Counted from the stretch's first letter, positions 1 through 8,855 are shown. The stretch: 64,000 nucleotides of DNA from TMED23 sp964566055 (GCA_964566055.1 CAZMHI010000008.1:43579-107578); one strand, 5' to 3'. The notes: a model not told the origin generated them from the sequence alone. Numbers and translations: made by a program.

Positions 1-1490
1 TTGAGAAATACACACTCGAATATGCAGCAAAAATGTCCGGCGTACCGGAGAACCGCCTGGAAGCTCTGGCGAAAATTTATGCTGACCCTCAAACCAAAGT
101 TATGTCGCTTTGGACCATGGGTATTAACCAGCATACCCGCGGTGTGTGGTGTAATAATCTGCTCTATAACATCCATCTTTTGACCGGTAAAATTTCTGAG
201 CCTGGCAACAGCCCGTTCTCCTTGACCGGACAGCCCTCAGCTTGTGGCACTGCCCGCGAGGTTGGCACGTTTGCCCATCGTCTGCCGGCAGATATGGTCG
301 TGGCCAATCCGAAGCATCGCAAATTTGCTGAAAAAGTCTGGAAACTGCCAGACGGCATTATTCCGGGTAAAGTCGGCGCCCACGCTGCGTTGCAAAACCG
401 TCATCTCAAGGACGGCAAAATCAACGCCTATTGGGTGCAGGTTAACAATAATGTTCAGGCTGCGGCTAATATGAATGAGGAAACGCTACCTGGTTACCGC
501 AATCCGGACAATTTTATTGTTGTCTCTGATGCCTATCCAACGGTGACAGCGCAAGCTGCCGATCTCATTTTGCCGACGGCAATGTGGGTCGAAAAGGAAG
601 GCGTTTATGGCAATGCCGAACGGCGCACCCAGCAATGGCAACAATTGATCGATGCCCCGGGCGACTCAATGTCCGACATGTGGCAGGTTGTGGAATTTTC
701 CAAACGCTTTACGACAGATGAAGTGTGGCCCAAGGAAATTCTCAATGCCCATCCTGACTTTAAAGGCAAAACGCTCTACGAGGTTTTGTTTAAAAACGGG
801 CAAGTCGATAAATATCCGTTGTCAGAAATGAATAAGGAATACAACAATCACGAGGCCAAAGATTTTGGTTTCTACATTCAGAAAGGCTTGTTTGAAGAGT
901 ATGCTGCCTTTGGCCGTGGCAAGGCGCATGATCTGGCACCTTACGAAACCTATCAGAATACCAGAGGTCTGCGTTGGCCGGTCGTCAACGGTAAGGAAAC
1001 CAAATGGCGCTTCCGTGAAGGTCATGATCCTTATGTCAAAGAAGGAACTGAAGTTCAGTTCTACGGCAAGAAAGATAACCGTGCGAACATCTTCGCCTTG
1101 CCATATGAGCCGCCGGCTGAATCACCAGATAAGGAATACGATTTCTGGCTTTCCACCGATCGCGTCTTGGAGCATTGGCATTCAGGCTCAATGACCCAGC
1201 GGGTCCCGGAACTTTATAAGGCCGTTCCGGATGCACTCGTTTACATGCATCCTGACGACGCAACGAAGAAAAAACTCAGACGCGGTGATGAGGTCCGGGT
1301 TATTTCGAGACGCGGCGAAATAAGAAGCCGTATCGAAACCCGGGGCCGCAACAAACCGCCGAAAGGCTTGGTCTTCGTACCATGGTTCGACGCCAGCCAA
1401 TTGATCAATAAGGTCACATTGGACGCTACCGATCCTTTATCCAAACAGACGGATTACAAAAAATGCGCCGTCAAAATCGTGAAAGTATGA
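1..1490 (+). CDS. napA: Periplasmic nitrate reductase catalytic subunit NapA (5' end cut off)
   Basis: This is the C-terminal part (about 495 residues) of the molybdopterin-guanine-dinucleotide subunit that reduces nitrate to nitrite in the periplasm. The reading frame is open from base 3, upstream of the first visible ATG at 33, so the gene starts outside the window; full NapA is usually about 830 residues. Recognisable NapA blocks include SLWTMGINQHTRGVW, the GQPSACGTAREVG region and the C-terminal molybdopterin-dinucleotide-binding domain with WHSGSMTQRVPEL and RRGEI. The N-terminal Tat signal and 4Fe-4S motif lie outside the window. The stop codon sits 8 bases before the napB start, so napABC is one operon. 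Confidence is high because napB and napC follow in the canonical order. Confidence 0.97.
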   Translation, partial: EKYTLEYAAKMSGVPENRLEALAKIYADPQTKVMSLWTMGINQHTRGVWCNNLLYNIHLLTGKISEPGNSPFSLTGQPSACGTAREVGTFAHRLPADMVVANPKHRKFAEKVWKLPDGIIPGKVGAHAALQNRHLKDGKINAYWVQVNNNVQAAANMNEETLPGYRNPDNFIVVSDAYPTVTAQAADLILPTAMWVEKEGVYGNAERRTQQWQQLIDAPGDSMSDMWQVVEFSKRFTTDEVWPKEILNAHPDFKGKTLYEVLFKNGQVDKYPLSEMNKEYNNHEAKDFGFYIQKGLFEEYAAFGRGKAHDLAPYETYQNTRGLRWPVVNGKETKWRFREGHDPYVKEGTEVQFYGKKDNRANIFALPYEPPAESPDKEYDFWLSTDRVLEHWHSGSMTQRVPELYKAVPDALVYMHPDDATKKKLRRGDEVRVISRRGEIRSRIETRGRNKPPKGLVFVPWFDASQLINKVTLDATDPLSKQTDYKKCAVKIVKV

Positions 1491-1498
1491 GGTGGATC

Positions 1499-1957
1499 AT
1501 GTTGAAAAAAATCGTACTCATTGCAGCCATGGTCTTTGTCTCAACGACAATGGTTTCTGCACAATCGGCGGATAAACTCGCGACCTTGCGTGATGGTGCG
1601 CTTAATAAAGAAGCCAAAGCGCCACCTATTCCGAGAGTGTATAATGACGATAAAAAACAAGTTCGGAGCTATCCTGAACAACCACCGACCATCCCGCACG
1701 CGATCAATAACTATCAGATTGATCTTAATACTAATCGCTGCATGTTCTGTCACAGCCGCAAAGCGGTTCAGGAATCCCAGGCTCCGGCGATTAGCGTAAC
1801 GCATTATATGGATCGAGATGGGCAATTTCGGGCAGCCGTGTCGCCACGACGCTACTTCTGCACTCAGTGTCACGTTGGACAAACCGAGATTAAGGATTTG
1901 GTACCCAATAATTTTGTCGACATTGACAGCATATTACAGAAGAAAACCAAGAACTAG
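1499..1957 (+). CDS. napB: Periplasmic nitrate reductase diheme cytochrome c subunit NapB
   Basis: Electron-transfer partner of NapA in the periplasm, 152 residues. The start is the ATG at 1499, preceded by a GAGGTGG ribosome-binding site that overlaps the napA stop region; an upstream in-frame start at 1463 would lie inside napA and is less likely. Residues 1-21 form a clear signal peptide ending VSA-Q. Two c-type heme motifs are visible, CMFCH at about 81-85 and CTQCH at about 121-125, as expected for NapB. The RRYFCTQCHVGQ block is typical of the family. It takes electrons from the membrane cytochrome encoded just downstream. Confidence 0.96.
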   Translation: MLKKIVLIAAMVFVSTTMVSAQSADKLATLRDGALNKEAKAPPIPRVYNDDKKQVRSYPEQPPTIPHAINNYQIDLNTNRCMFCHSRKAVQESQAPAISVTHYMDRDGQFRAAVSPRRYFCTQCHVGQTEIKDLVPNNFVDIDSILQKKTKN

Positions 1958-1969
1958 AGGACGCCTAAA

Positions 1970-2566
1970 ATGTCTAAGCTAATCGATATATATCTGAGGA
2001 TCTATCGAGCCTTAAGGCGCCCTAGCGTTCACTTCAGCCTTGGCTTTCTCACCATCGGCGGGTTCGTGGCGGGTATCATTTTCTGGGGTGCCTTCAATAC
2101 GGCCTTAGAACTGACTAATACGGAAACTTTCTGTATCAGCTGTCACGAAATGGAAGACAATGTTTTTGCAGAGCTGAAAACGACGATCCATTATTCCAAC
2201 CGCTCTGGCGTCAGAGCAACTTGCCCTGATTGCCATGTGCCGCATGAATGGACTAACAAGATCGCCCGCAAGATGGCCGCAACGAAGGAGCTCTACGGTA
2301 AATTCTTTGGCACGATTAATACGCCTGAGAAATTTGAAGCAAAACGCCTCGAACTTGCCAAGCACGAGTGGGCCAGGTTCAAAGCCAATAATTCTCTCGA
2401 ATGCCGGAACTGCCATGAATTTGATAACATGGATTTCACACGTCAAAGCCCACGGGCCGCAAAATTCCATTCAACTTCACTGGCCAGTGGCGATAAGACC
2501 TGCATTGATTGCCACAAGGGTATTGCTCATAAACTGCCAAATATGAAAGGTATCAAAGGACTGTAA
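1970..2566 (+). CDS. napC: Tetraheme cytochrome c quinol dehydrogenase NapC
   Basis: Membrane-anchored NapC/NirT-family cytochrome of 198 residues that oxidises quinol and passes electrons to NapB/NapA. One N-terminal membrane helix lies at about 22-41. Four CxxCH heme motifs are present: CISCH (55-59), CPDCH (85-89), CRNCH (145-149) and CIDCH (178-182). Length and spacing fit NapC. It begins 12 bases after napB and is followed by an intrinsic terminator, so it closes the operon. A NapC-type protein could in principle feed other periplasmic reductases too, but its position points to nitrate. Confidence 0.96.
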   Translation: MSKLIDIYLRIYRALRRPSVHFSLGFLTIGGFVAGIIFWGAFNTALELTNTETFCISCHEMEDNVFAELKTTIHYSNRSGVRATCPDCHVPHEWTNKIARKMAATKELYGKFFGTINTPEKFEAKRLELAKHEWARFKANNSLECRNCHEFDNMDFTRQSPRAAKFHSTSLASGDKTCIDCHKGIAHKLPNMKGIKGL

Positions 2567-2590
2567 ACCGAACTACCCGGGGAAACTAAA

Positions 2591-2624
2591 GGGAGGTACC
2601 ACGCTTGGTACCGCCCTTTTTTTA
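2591..2624 (+). terminator. Rho-independent terminator of the nap operon
   Basis: A GC-rich stem with arms GGGAGGTACC and GGTACCGCCC (one mismatch) separated by six bases is followed directly by a run of seven T. It starts 24 bases after the napC stop and ends 8 bases before the convergent MBL-hydrolase gene. Confidence 0.9.
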
Positions 2625-2631
2625 TTTTATC

Positions 2632-3753
2632 TTAAAGCTCGTCTTCATTAACCAATCCGCGATCCGAGGGGAATTTTGGAAAAAGCTGTGCTTCTTTGAG
2701 CCAGGGCGAGAGCTCGGTCATTTTCTTACGTTCAGCTTTTCCAAAGCCCTCATGTTTGGATTTATTCGGCCAGACATGCTCCGAATACTCGGTCATGCGG
2801 GTGACGATTTGATCCTTGGTGACATTCACCACCATAAAGTCTGTCGCCATGGCGAGCGGCCCTTGGTAGTGTTCTCTGACTTTGGTTAGCATTTCAGGTG
2901 AGGTGTCAAAATCATTGAAGAAATGAAAGATGATCGCCAGTCTGGGATCAACTTCTTTCAAAACCACGGCAGCCTCTTGTGGAGCCGAATGAATATAGGT
3001 GCCAATCGCCCTCGCCGTCCGTTCATCATAGCCGGAGCGGTCCATCAATTGCTCGATAGTATTGAAGGTCTCATGGACCACCACATCGGCGCCTTTGGCA
3101 TTATCAATAAAAAATTGGCTCGGCGTGGTGTCACCGGAATAAACAAAAGACAGCCCATTCCAATCAAGCCGTAAACTCACCGCGCCATCAAACAAGTGAA
3201 CTGCCGGGAAGCTCGTGATCTTGACGCCGTTTTGCTCATAGATCACATGGGTTTTTGAATAGTCAAATTCATGGATATTGATCTCAGCGCCTATGGCCGG
3301 TAAGGCGCCGACCCGTGTATCGGTATCCCAGGCATAGGATTCCTTTTGCTTTTCGGCAAAATGTTTAAAGCCATATTTGGGTTCAAGCCCGGACGGGCCG
3401 TACATTTCCAGCGGCTCCAAGCGGCCGCCGGCCCAGGAACCGACCCAAACTTGGCCGAAGTCGCCAACATGATCGGTATGAAGATGGGTCGCAAACCAGG
3501 CGTTGACGTCGCTATAGGGAATTTCAAGCGCCGTAAAATTCATCTGCGAGCCAAAGCCGTAATCAAAAACAAATTTATCACCATTGCCCAACTCGATCAG
3601 CCAGGAAGCATTAGCTTGGGAGCGCCGTAGAAAAGGCCGGCCGGTGCCAAGTGCGACAATCCGCATTTCATCTTCACCAAGCTCTTCGGTATCCGGATAA
3701 TAATGTTCCGAGTACTCACCTCGGGTAGCTTGGGTTTTCTTTGGTGATGCCAT
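2632..3753 (-). CDS. MBL-fold metallo-hydrolase
   Basis: A 373-residue metallo-beta-lactamase-fold hydrolase. The zinc motif THLHTDHVGD sits at about 89-98 (H90, H92, D94, H95), with a later SGDTTPS aspartate and a C-terminal histidine region, a pattern shared with RNase Z/arylsulfatase-like MBL enzymes. The first 30 residues are a non-conserved extension before the domain, which begins MRIVALGTGRPF. No signal peptide is seen, so it is probably cytoplasmic. The overall shape recalls proteins labelled GntH-like MBL hydrolases, but I cannot confirm that and the substrate is unknown. The gene starts 12 bases after the IclR regulator stop, so the two are probably co-transcribed and the regulator may control it. 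Confidence 0.88.
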   Translation of the reverse strand: MASPKKTQATRGEYSEHYYPDTEELGEDEMRIVALGTGRPFLRRSQANASWLIELGNGDKFVFDYGFGSQMNFTALEIPYSDVNAWFATHLHTDHVGDFGQVWVGSWAGGRLEPLEMYGPSGLEPKYGFKHFAEKQKESYAWDTDTRVGALPAIGAEINIHEFDYSKTHVIYEQNGVKITSFPAVHLFDGAVSLRLDWNGLSFVYSGDTTPSQFFIDNAKGADVVVHETFNTIEQLMDRSGYDERTARAIGTYIHSAPQEAAVVLKEVDPRLAIIFHFFNDFDTSPEMLTKVREHYQGPLAMATDFMVVNVTKDQIVTRMTEYSEHVWPNKSKHEGFGKAERKKMTELSPWLKEAQLFPKFPSDRGLVNEDEL

Positions 3754-3765
3754 TTTTCTCTCCCT

Positions 3766-4587
3766 TTAAACTATTTCGTCTGCCAGCGCATATCCCTCGC
3801 GAGGATTTGGCGCTTGCGGCAATTGATGAATATTGGCGCAGGCATATTTCAAAATCTCGGCAATCTCTTCCCGGCGGCCTTCCGGCAACCGCTCGTCAAT
3901 GGCGGCAACGCTGAGCGCGCCAAATGAAATACCACCCGCCCACATAATCGGTGCGGCAATACCGGTAACACCGTTCACCAGGCCCGTATATTGTGCTACC
4001 GAATAGGCATTGGCTCTTGTGAGATTGACCTGCTCTTCAAGCCATTCGCGCCCAAGCTCCTTCACCTCCGGTCGGTTAATCAACAGCAGCTTCATAACAT
4101 TTTCACGTTCTTTGTCCTGCAAGCCGGCCAGGGCTGCGAGACCGCCCGCACCCAGACCCAAAGGCCGCCAATCGCCAACATCAACCGCAAGAGCTTTAAT
4201 GGCGAAATTACCGGTGCATCGTTCGACACAGAGGACATCAAGACCGATCCGCAAAAACAGATAGGCTGTATCACCGGTTTTTTCGGCTAAATATCGCACC
4301 GCTGTGCGGCCGCTTTGGATGAGTAGAGTCCGCTCCGTTGCTAAATTGGCCGGCGTTGGTTGAGTAACACCGAGGAAATAGCGCCGCTGTCCTTCCGGTT
4401 GCCGCAACCATCCTTCGGATAACATCGCCTTGCACAAGCGATGAACCGTCGGTGGCAAAAGACCAGTATCTTCGGCAATGTCTTTTAAACGCGCACCTTC
4501 AATACCCGCAGCACCAACCGCCCGCAGGACAGTCGCCGCTCGGTTGATGCTTTGAACACCGCCTTCGCTTGATGAGGATTTGGCCAC
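3766..4587 (-). CDS. IclR-family transcriptional regulator
   Basis: DNA-binding regulator with an N-terminal winged helix (about residues 10-70, VQSINRAATVLRAVG then LKDIAEDTGLLPPTVHRLCKAML) and a C-terminal IclR effector domain (AVDVGDWRPLGLGAGGLAALA and the ITGIAAPI region). I place the start at the GTG at 4587 because an AAGGAG ribosome-binding site lies six bases upstream; a longer frame to 4650 has no such site and adds unconserved residues. It is first in a two-gene unit with the MBL hydrolase. IclR proteins usually sense a small catabolic metabolite, which fits the surrounding genes, but the effector cannot be read from the sequence. Confidence 0.93.
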   Translation of the reverse strand: MAKSSSSEGGVQSINRAATVLRAVGAAGIEGARLKDIAEDTGLLPPTVHRLCKAMLSEGWLRQPEGQRRYFLGVTQPTPANLATERTLLIQSGRTAVRYLAEKTGDTAYLFLRIGLDVLCVERCTGNFAIKALAVDVGDWRPLGLGAGGLAALAGLQDKERENVMKLLLINRPEVKELGREWLEEQVNLTRANAYSVAQYTGLVNGVTGIAAPIMWAGGISFGALSVAAIDERLPEGRREEIAEILKYACANIHQLPQAPNPREGYALADEIV

Positions 4588-4691
4588 AGTTTTCTCCTTC
4601 TCGGAAAGATCAACTGTGCCAATAGTTCCACAAACAGAAATTAAAGTCACTAAAAAAAGTATAAAAAGGTGTTATTTATTAATTTTTTCCA

Positions 4692-5102
4692 TTATTCAGA
4701 ATTTTCTATGGCGACACAGTCGATCTCAATATCAAACGGCATCATCCATGAACCAACTGTAATAAAGGTCCGGGCGGGGGCATCTTTGTCAAAATATTCC
4801 CGATAAACTTCGTTCACTTGCGCAAAATAGCCTGAGTTTGAACAATAAACATGAACCTTCAGAACATTTTTCATAGAACTGCCTGCAGCCTCTAAAACAC
4901 GTTTTACATTCTCCAGGGATTGCCGGGTTTGAACTTGAATATCTCCCATAACCATATCTCCAGTATCCGGATTTAGCGGTGGCAACCCCGAGACATAGAC
5001 AAATCCACCAGCCTTGGTTGCCGGCGAAAGTGGTACGAGCGGTCGGCCATCCGGTAATTTCGGCATTTCGAAACCGGGAACCTCAACAATTTCTTTTTTC
5101 AT
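4692..5102 (-). CDS. RidA-family (YjgF/UK114) protein
   Basis: A 136-residue RidA-family protein. Members hydrolyse reactive enamine/imine intermediates formed by PLP and amino-acid-oxidising enzymes. Typical blocks are GGFVYVSGLPPLNPDTGDMV, QTRQSLENVKRVLEAAGSS, the PARTFITVG arginine region and the IEIDCVAI end. The start is the ATG at 5102 with AGGA seven bases upstream; a TTG two codons earlier overlaps that site and is rejected. It lies upstream of the IclR gene with a gap of about 100 bases and is divergent from the hydroxypyruvate isomerase-like gene, so it may share a control region with that gene. Exact substrate unknown. Confidence 0.93.
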   Translation of the reverse strand: MKKEIVEVPGFEMPKLPDGRPLVPLSPATKAGGFVYVSGLPPLNPDTGDMVMGDIQVQTRQSLENVKRVLEAAGSSMKNVLKVHVYCSNSGYFAQVNEVYREYFDKDAPARTFITVGSWMMPFDIEIDCVAIENSE

Positions 5103-5182
5103 TTTCAATTCCTGTTTGTTTTTGGGGTATTTTCAGGATCATACTAATCTAACTTTATGCTCACTAGCCAGAGAGGAAATCC

Positions 5183-5962
5183 ATGCTCAAATTTTCCGCC
5201 AATATCGGCATGATGTTTAATGAAATCGAAGACCCGGTGGCACGCATCCAAGCCGCCCAGGATGCCGGCTTCGCAGCGGTTGAACTTTTATTTGTTTACG
5301 ACATTCCGATTGAAGATTTGATCGCTGAGACCGAACGCACAGGCATTCTGTGGTCCGTGGTTAATATCGCGGTCGGTGAAGGCATACAGATGGGCCCACT
5401 GGTTGCTGCGGCTCCTGGCAAAGAAGGCAAATTTAGAGAAAATCTGGCCGCGGCGAAAAAATACTGTGCAGCGCTTGAGCCAATGGGTTTGGTAATTCCG
5501 GCCTACACGCCACCTGATGGCGTGAGCAAAGCTGACGCTCTACCCGTCTTCAAAGACAACATGCGGATTGCTGCCGAAGAAATGTCTGATCTCGGTATCC
5601 CGGTTATCATCGAAGCACTTAATCCGGAAATTCGACCGAATTCTATACTCACAACCACGGCGGAGGTCATGGCGGTGGTGGAAGAGCTAGACCATCCTAA
5701 CCTTGGCATGGAATATGATGCCTTTCATATGTACAGCACAGAAGGTCATATGGAGGAAACTGTGGAAAAATACTTGCCCTATATCGGCAATATTCAAATC
5801 GCCGATGTGCCGGGACGTCATGAACCTGGCACCGGTGAAGTGGATTACGACAGCTTTCTCAATACGCTTGATCGCATTGGCTACGACAAATGGGTCGCCT
5901 TGGAATATGCGCCAGCTGGTGACACGCTGGAAGGGCTCAGCTGGCTGGAGAAATGGCGCTAA
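5183..5962 (+). CDS. TIM-barrel protein, hydroxypyruvate isomerase (Hyi) family
   Basis: A 259-residue xylose-isomerase-like TIM barrel. The signature ADVPGRHEPGTGEVDY near residues 205-220 and the VIIEALNP glutamate block are characteristic of the hydroxypyruvate isomerase/OtnI-like family, which interconverts hydroxypyruvate or related keto and aldose acids. A strong GAGAGGAAAT ribosome-binding site precedes the ATG. Its 3' end overlaps the start of the next gene by 10 bases, so they are co-translated. A paralogue of the same length lies at 45309-46088. The exact substrate is uncertain, because many family members in catabolic clusters act on other sugars or acids. Confidence 0.9.
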   Translation: MLKFSANIGMMFNEIEDPVARIQAAQDAGFAAVELLFVYDIPIEDLIAETERTGILWSVVNIAVGEGIQMGPLVAAAPGKEGKFRENLAAAKKYCAALEPMGLVIPAYTPPDGVSKADALPVFKDNMRIAAEEMSDLGIPVIIEALNPEIRPNSILTTTAEVMAVVEELDHPNLGMEYDAFHMYSTEGHMEETVEKYLPYIGNIQIADVPGRHEPGTGEVDYDSFLNTLDRIGYDKWVALEYAPAGDTLEGLSWLEKWR

Positions 5963-7398
5963 AAAAATCCATTTCTGGTAACACAGTAACGATAATCGGT
6001 GGTGGCTTAGCCGGATGTTCCGTTGCGGTCCAACTGTGTGACCAGGCCGAGAAACCGCTCAATATTAATATCGTCGAACCGCGATCGGTATTGGGAGCGG
6101 GCGTGGCCTACTCGGCAGATGACATAGATCACCGTCTAAATGCGCCCCTGTTTGTTCAATTTTTGACACCTGATCGCGGCGAAGAATTTCACCATTGGTT
6201 TGTTGATGGCGGCGGGCTCGACCGTGATCCGGACGCCTTGGCGGAGGATGGCGCGATTTATGCCCGGCGAACGGAGTTTGCCAAATACGTTTCTGAAATA
6301 ATGGCAAGCTACCATCGAGCCAATTCCTCAGACTCGAAAATCAAGCACCTCCAAGATAAAGCTGTAGATATTTTGCCGCTCGAAAAAGGTTACCAAATAG
6401 AAATGCAAAGTGGTTCTAAGTTAGAATCAGATGTCATCGTGTTTGCCACCGGCAATCAATCTCCTATTGTCCCATATCCCTTCGATAAAGAATTGGCGGA
6501 ACATCCCGCCTTTTTTATTTCGCCGTGGGATCTCGATAAAATTGCGAGTATTAAAGAGGACGCCAATGTACTGATCGTCGGCGCTGGGCTAACAATGTCG
6601 GATGTTGTCACAACGCTGGTGGGACAAGGGCATAACGGCGATATCACCGCTATCTCCCGAAATGGCCATATACCCAAAACCCATGCGCCGCCACCCCAGG
6701 ATGCAACACCTCGACATCCTTTCGATGCAATTATGGAGGACATACCACCCCATCTTAACGGCTCACTGTTGCAGGTATTGTCCAATCTCCGAAAGAATAT
6801 GAAACAGGATATGGCAAGCGGCGGACATTGGCATTGGGCATTTGACGAGTTACGGGATTGCGTGTGGCAGATATGGCCTAGTTTTTCCGAGCGGGAGAAA
6901 CGCCAATATTTGCGTTATTTGCGCCCATGGTATGATTCCCATCGCTTTCGCCTACCGCCGCAAACTGCGCTCATTTTGGACGATGCTCTTGCGAGAGGTG
7001 TTCTTACCTACAGAACCGGCGAAATCGTTTCAGCAAAAGATAACAGCAATCAGATCGAAGTGCGGGTAAATTTCCAGCCGAACGGTCAACTAGAGGAACA
7101 TCGATTTGATGCGATAATCAACTGTACCGGACCGGCTTTATCGCCTGTTGAAACGGCCAATCCTTTTTACCAATCTTTACTAAGGCGGAATTTGGCCAAA
7201 GCGACCGCCATCAATATTGGTTTTGAAGTTGACGCCCAATGCCGGGCTATTGGCAACGACGGCCTGCCACATGAAAAATTATTTATAGTTGGTCCACCGA
7301 CGGCAGGTGCTTTTGGCGATCCGATCGGAGCGCCATTTATCATCGCGCAAATTTGGCGGATGTTACCGGCCTTGTTAAAATCTATTAACGGTAAATAG
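5953..7398 (+). CDS. FAD/NAD(P)-binding protein (PF13454-like)
   Basis: A 481-residue flavoprotein with an N-terminal Rossmann motif VTIIGGGLAGCSVAV (about 12-26), a glutamate for the ribose (NIVEPRSVLGAGVAYS) and a second nucleotide-binding motif VLIVGAGLTMSDVV at about 203-216. The INCTGPALSP and FIVGPPTAGAFGD blocks close the FAD site. This pattern fits the FAD-NAD(P)-binding family related to L-ornithine and hydroxylase-like monooxygenases, whose substrates are mostly unknown. It overlaps the upstream isomerase-like gene by 10 bases, so the two proteins probably serve one pathway. No signal peptide or membrane segment is visible. It converges with the VOC gene at 7417. Confidence 0.85.
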   Translation: MALKKSISGNTVTIIGGGLAGCSVAVQLCDQAEKPLNINIVEPRSVLGAGVAYSADDIDHRLNAPLFVQFLTPDRGEEFHHWFVDGGGLDRDPDALAEDGAIYARRTEFAKYVSEIMASYHRANSSDSKIKHLQDKAVDILPLEKGYQIEMQSGSKLESDVIVFATGNQSPIVPYPFDKELAEHPAFFISPWDLDKIASIKEDANVLIVGAGLTMSDVVTTLVGQGHNGDITAISRNGHIPKTHAPPPQDATPRHPFDAIMEDIPPHLNGSLLQVLSNLRKNMKQDMASGGHWHWAFDELRDCVWQIWPSFSEREKRQYLRYLRPWYDSHRFRLPPQTALILDDALARGVLTYRTGEIVSAKDNSNQIEVRVNFQPNGQLEEHRFDAIINCTGPALSPVETANPFYQSLLRRNLAKATAINIGFEVDAQCRAIGNDGLPHEKLFIVGPPTAGAFGDPIGAPFIIAQIWRMLPALLKSINGK

Positions 7399-7416
7399 AA
7401 GAAACGCTATTGACGC

Positions 7417-8319
7417 TTAAGAGATAACATCCGCTTTCCAGAAATTGATGACCGGCGGCTCATCCCAATAGCGGGTCTGCCAATTTTCATCCATTCGGTC
7501 CATGTCGGAGAAATATTCAATCTCTCCACCAAGTGGACATTTGAAATACCAATGCAGGTTCGAGCCGAGATTGTGACGCCCCGGATTGCGCGAGGTATCC
7601 CATTCCCGCTGCCGCATATATTTACCGCCAAGAATAATTTGCTCTAAATCCTTCACTTCAAAAGCAACATGATTAAACATTACGCGATTGCCACGATGGG
7701 AAAGAAACCAGTTATGGTGATAGGTAGAACCTTCACATTGCATAAAATCACCCATTTTCGTGACCGCATCGGTGAGGCGGAAGCCCAAACGTTCGGTGTA
7801 AAAACTTATTGCCTTTTCACGAAACTCAACCGGGAAGTTGTAGACCACATGACCGATCCGGTAGGGCCGCGTCCTAATCTCCTGAGTTTTTTCGATGGTT
7901 TCATTCAAACGCGGCGCAAACCGGTTAAAATTTAATACCGGCGCTTCTTCTTCAACTTCAACGACATCTTCGACTTGAAAGCCGATAGCGATGCCAAGCT
8001 CATCATAGCAATGGAGACTGCCGTCAGCTGCTTCGGTGACATCGCGATCTTTTGACATCTCAGTTCCGATCGCCTCCAAGCTCGCCTGACTATCAACGCC
8101 CCACATCACTTCACGCACCGTCGGCCCGTCCTCACAAGGTGTCGGCAGCCCGTCATCATTGATGTCTTTAATAATAAGGGTCTGGTTTTCAAGCGTCGTA
8201 AAAACAGCACCTGATTTGCCGCTCTCTTTTTTCTCGAGCCCCCAGTCATCTAGAAAACGCGTGCATTTTTCGATGTCATCAACACCGTAAACCAGGCTTT
8301 CGACCCGATTAATCCCCAT
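7417..8319 (-). CDS. Two-domain VOC protein resembling type I extradiol dioxygenase
   Basis: A 300-residue protein with two VOC modules. The C-terminal module carries the metal triad expected of type I extradiol dioxygenases (BphC-like): H157 (RIGHVVYN), H217 (FNHVAFEV) and E266 (GGEIEYFSD), plus a histidine pair near 201 and RHN near 249 where catalytic residues normally lie. These positions nearly match those of BphC, so ring cleavage of a catechol-like substrate by Fe(II) is plausible, but the family also includes non-oxygenase members. It is the last gene of the leftward cluster, 119 bases after the cNMP-binding gene. An acidic stretch at 117-126 links the two modules. Confidence 0.85.
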   Translation of the reverse strand: MGINRVESLVYGVDDIEKCTRFLDDWGLEKKESGKSGAVFTTLENQTLIIKDINDDGLPTPCEDGPTVREVMWGVDSQASLEAIGTEMSKDRDVTEAADGSLHCYDELGIAIGFQVEDVVEVEEEAPVLNFNRFAPRLNETIEKTQEIRTRPYRIGHVVYNFPVEFREKAISFYTERLGFRLTDAVTKMGDFMQCEGSTYHHNWFLSHRGNRVMFNHVAFEVKDLEQIILGGKYMRQREWDTSRNPGRHNLGSNLHWYFKCPLGGEIEYFSDMDRMDENWQTRYWDEPPVINFWKADVIS

Positions 8320-8438
8320 TATGAATTACTCCTTACACCTTACCCTAAGACATTTTTTTTATAACTCGCAATTATAGTTTCTTTTTAGAAGAATTAAAAT
8401 CAACTAAATTTTTCGGTGTATTTGCTTGGGAGAGACTT

Positions 8439-8855
8439 TTAACCGTCGCGGGTATAGGTTTTATGATCCGTCGGACGATGAAAGATGACATCAGGAGTTT
8501 TACGGGCATCTTCAAGCTGGCCCATTAATGAGCGGATATGGCCAATAAGATTAATAACCAAAGACTGCATTAAAGCGCTTGAACCTTTCAGTTCACTGTC
8601 GAATACAACCTGCGGGACCAGGACACAGATGGTTTCACCTGCCGCCGCAGCCGTTGCTGAGCGCGGCTTATCACTAATCAGCGCCATTTCGCCAAACATT
8701 TGGCCTTGCTGAATGGTGCCGAGCACTTCCTTGCCTTTTTCCGACATGGTGGATATTTCGACCGCGCCGGAAGCCACGAGAAAGGCACTGTCACCATCGT
8801 CACCTTCGCTAAAAATGACTTCACCGTCTGAAAATGTCTTTTGTTCCATATCCAT
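8439..8855 (-). CDS. Cyclic nucleotide-binding domain protein
   Basis: A 138-residue protein made almost entirely of one cyclic nucleotide-binding domain. The phosphate-binding cassette is clear in GQMFGEMALISDKPRSATAAA (about 51-71), with the conserved glutamate and arginine. It has no DNA-binding helix-turn-helix, so it is not a full CRP-type regulator; it may be a stand-alone sensor or partner. The ATG at 8855 shares one base with the upstream VOC gene stop (TGATG), which favours it over the TTG one codon earlier and implies translational coupling. A cNMP sensor inside a catabolic operon is unusual, and its partner is not evident. Confidence 0.88.
   Translation of the reverse strand: MDMEQKTFSDGEVIFSEGDDGDSAFLVASGAVEISTMSEKGKEVLGTIQQGQMFGEMALISDKPRSATAAAAGETICVLVPQVVFDSELKGSSALMQSLVINLIGHIRSLMGQLEDARKTPDVIFHRPTDHKTYTRDG

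Noticed and set aside
4588..4691. A TGTG...CACA imperfect palindrome upstream of the IclR gene as its operator
   Set aside because: The symmetry is weak and the stretch is AT-rich; IclR sites are variable, so I could not support it.
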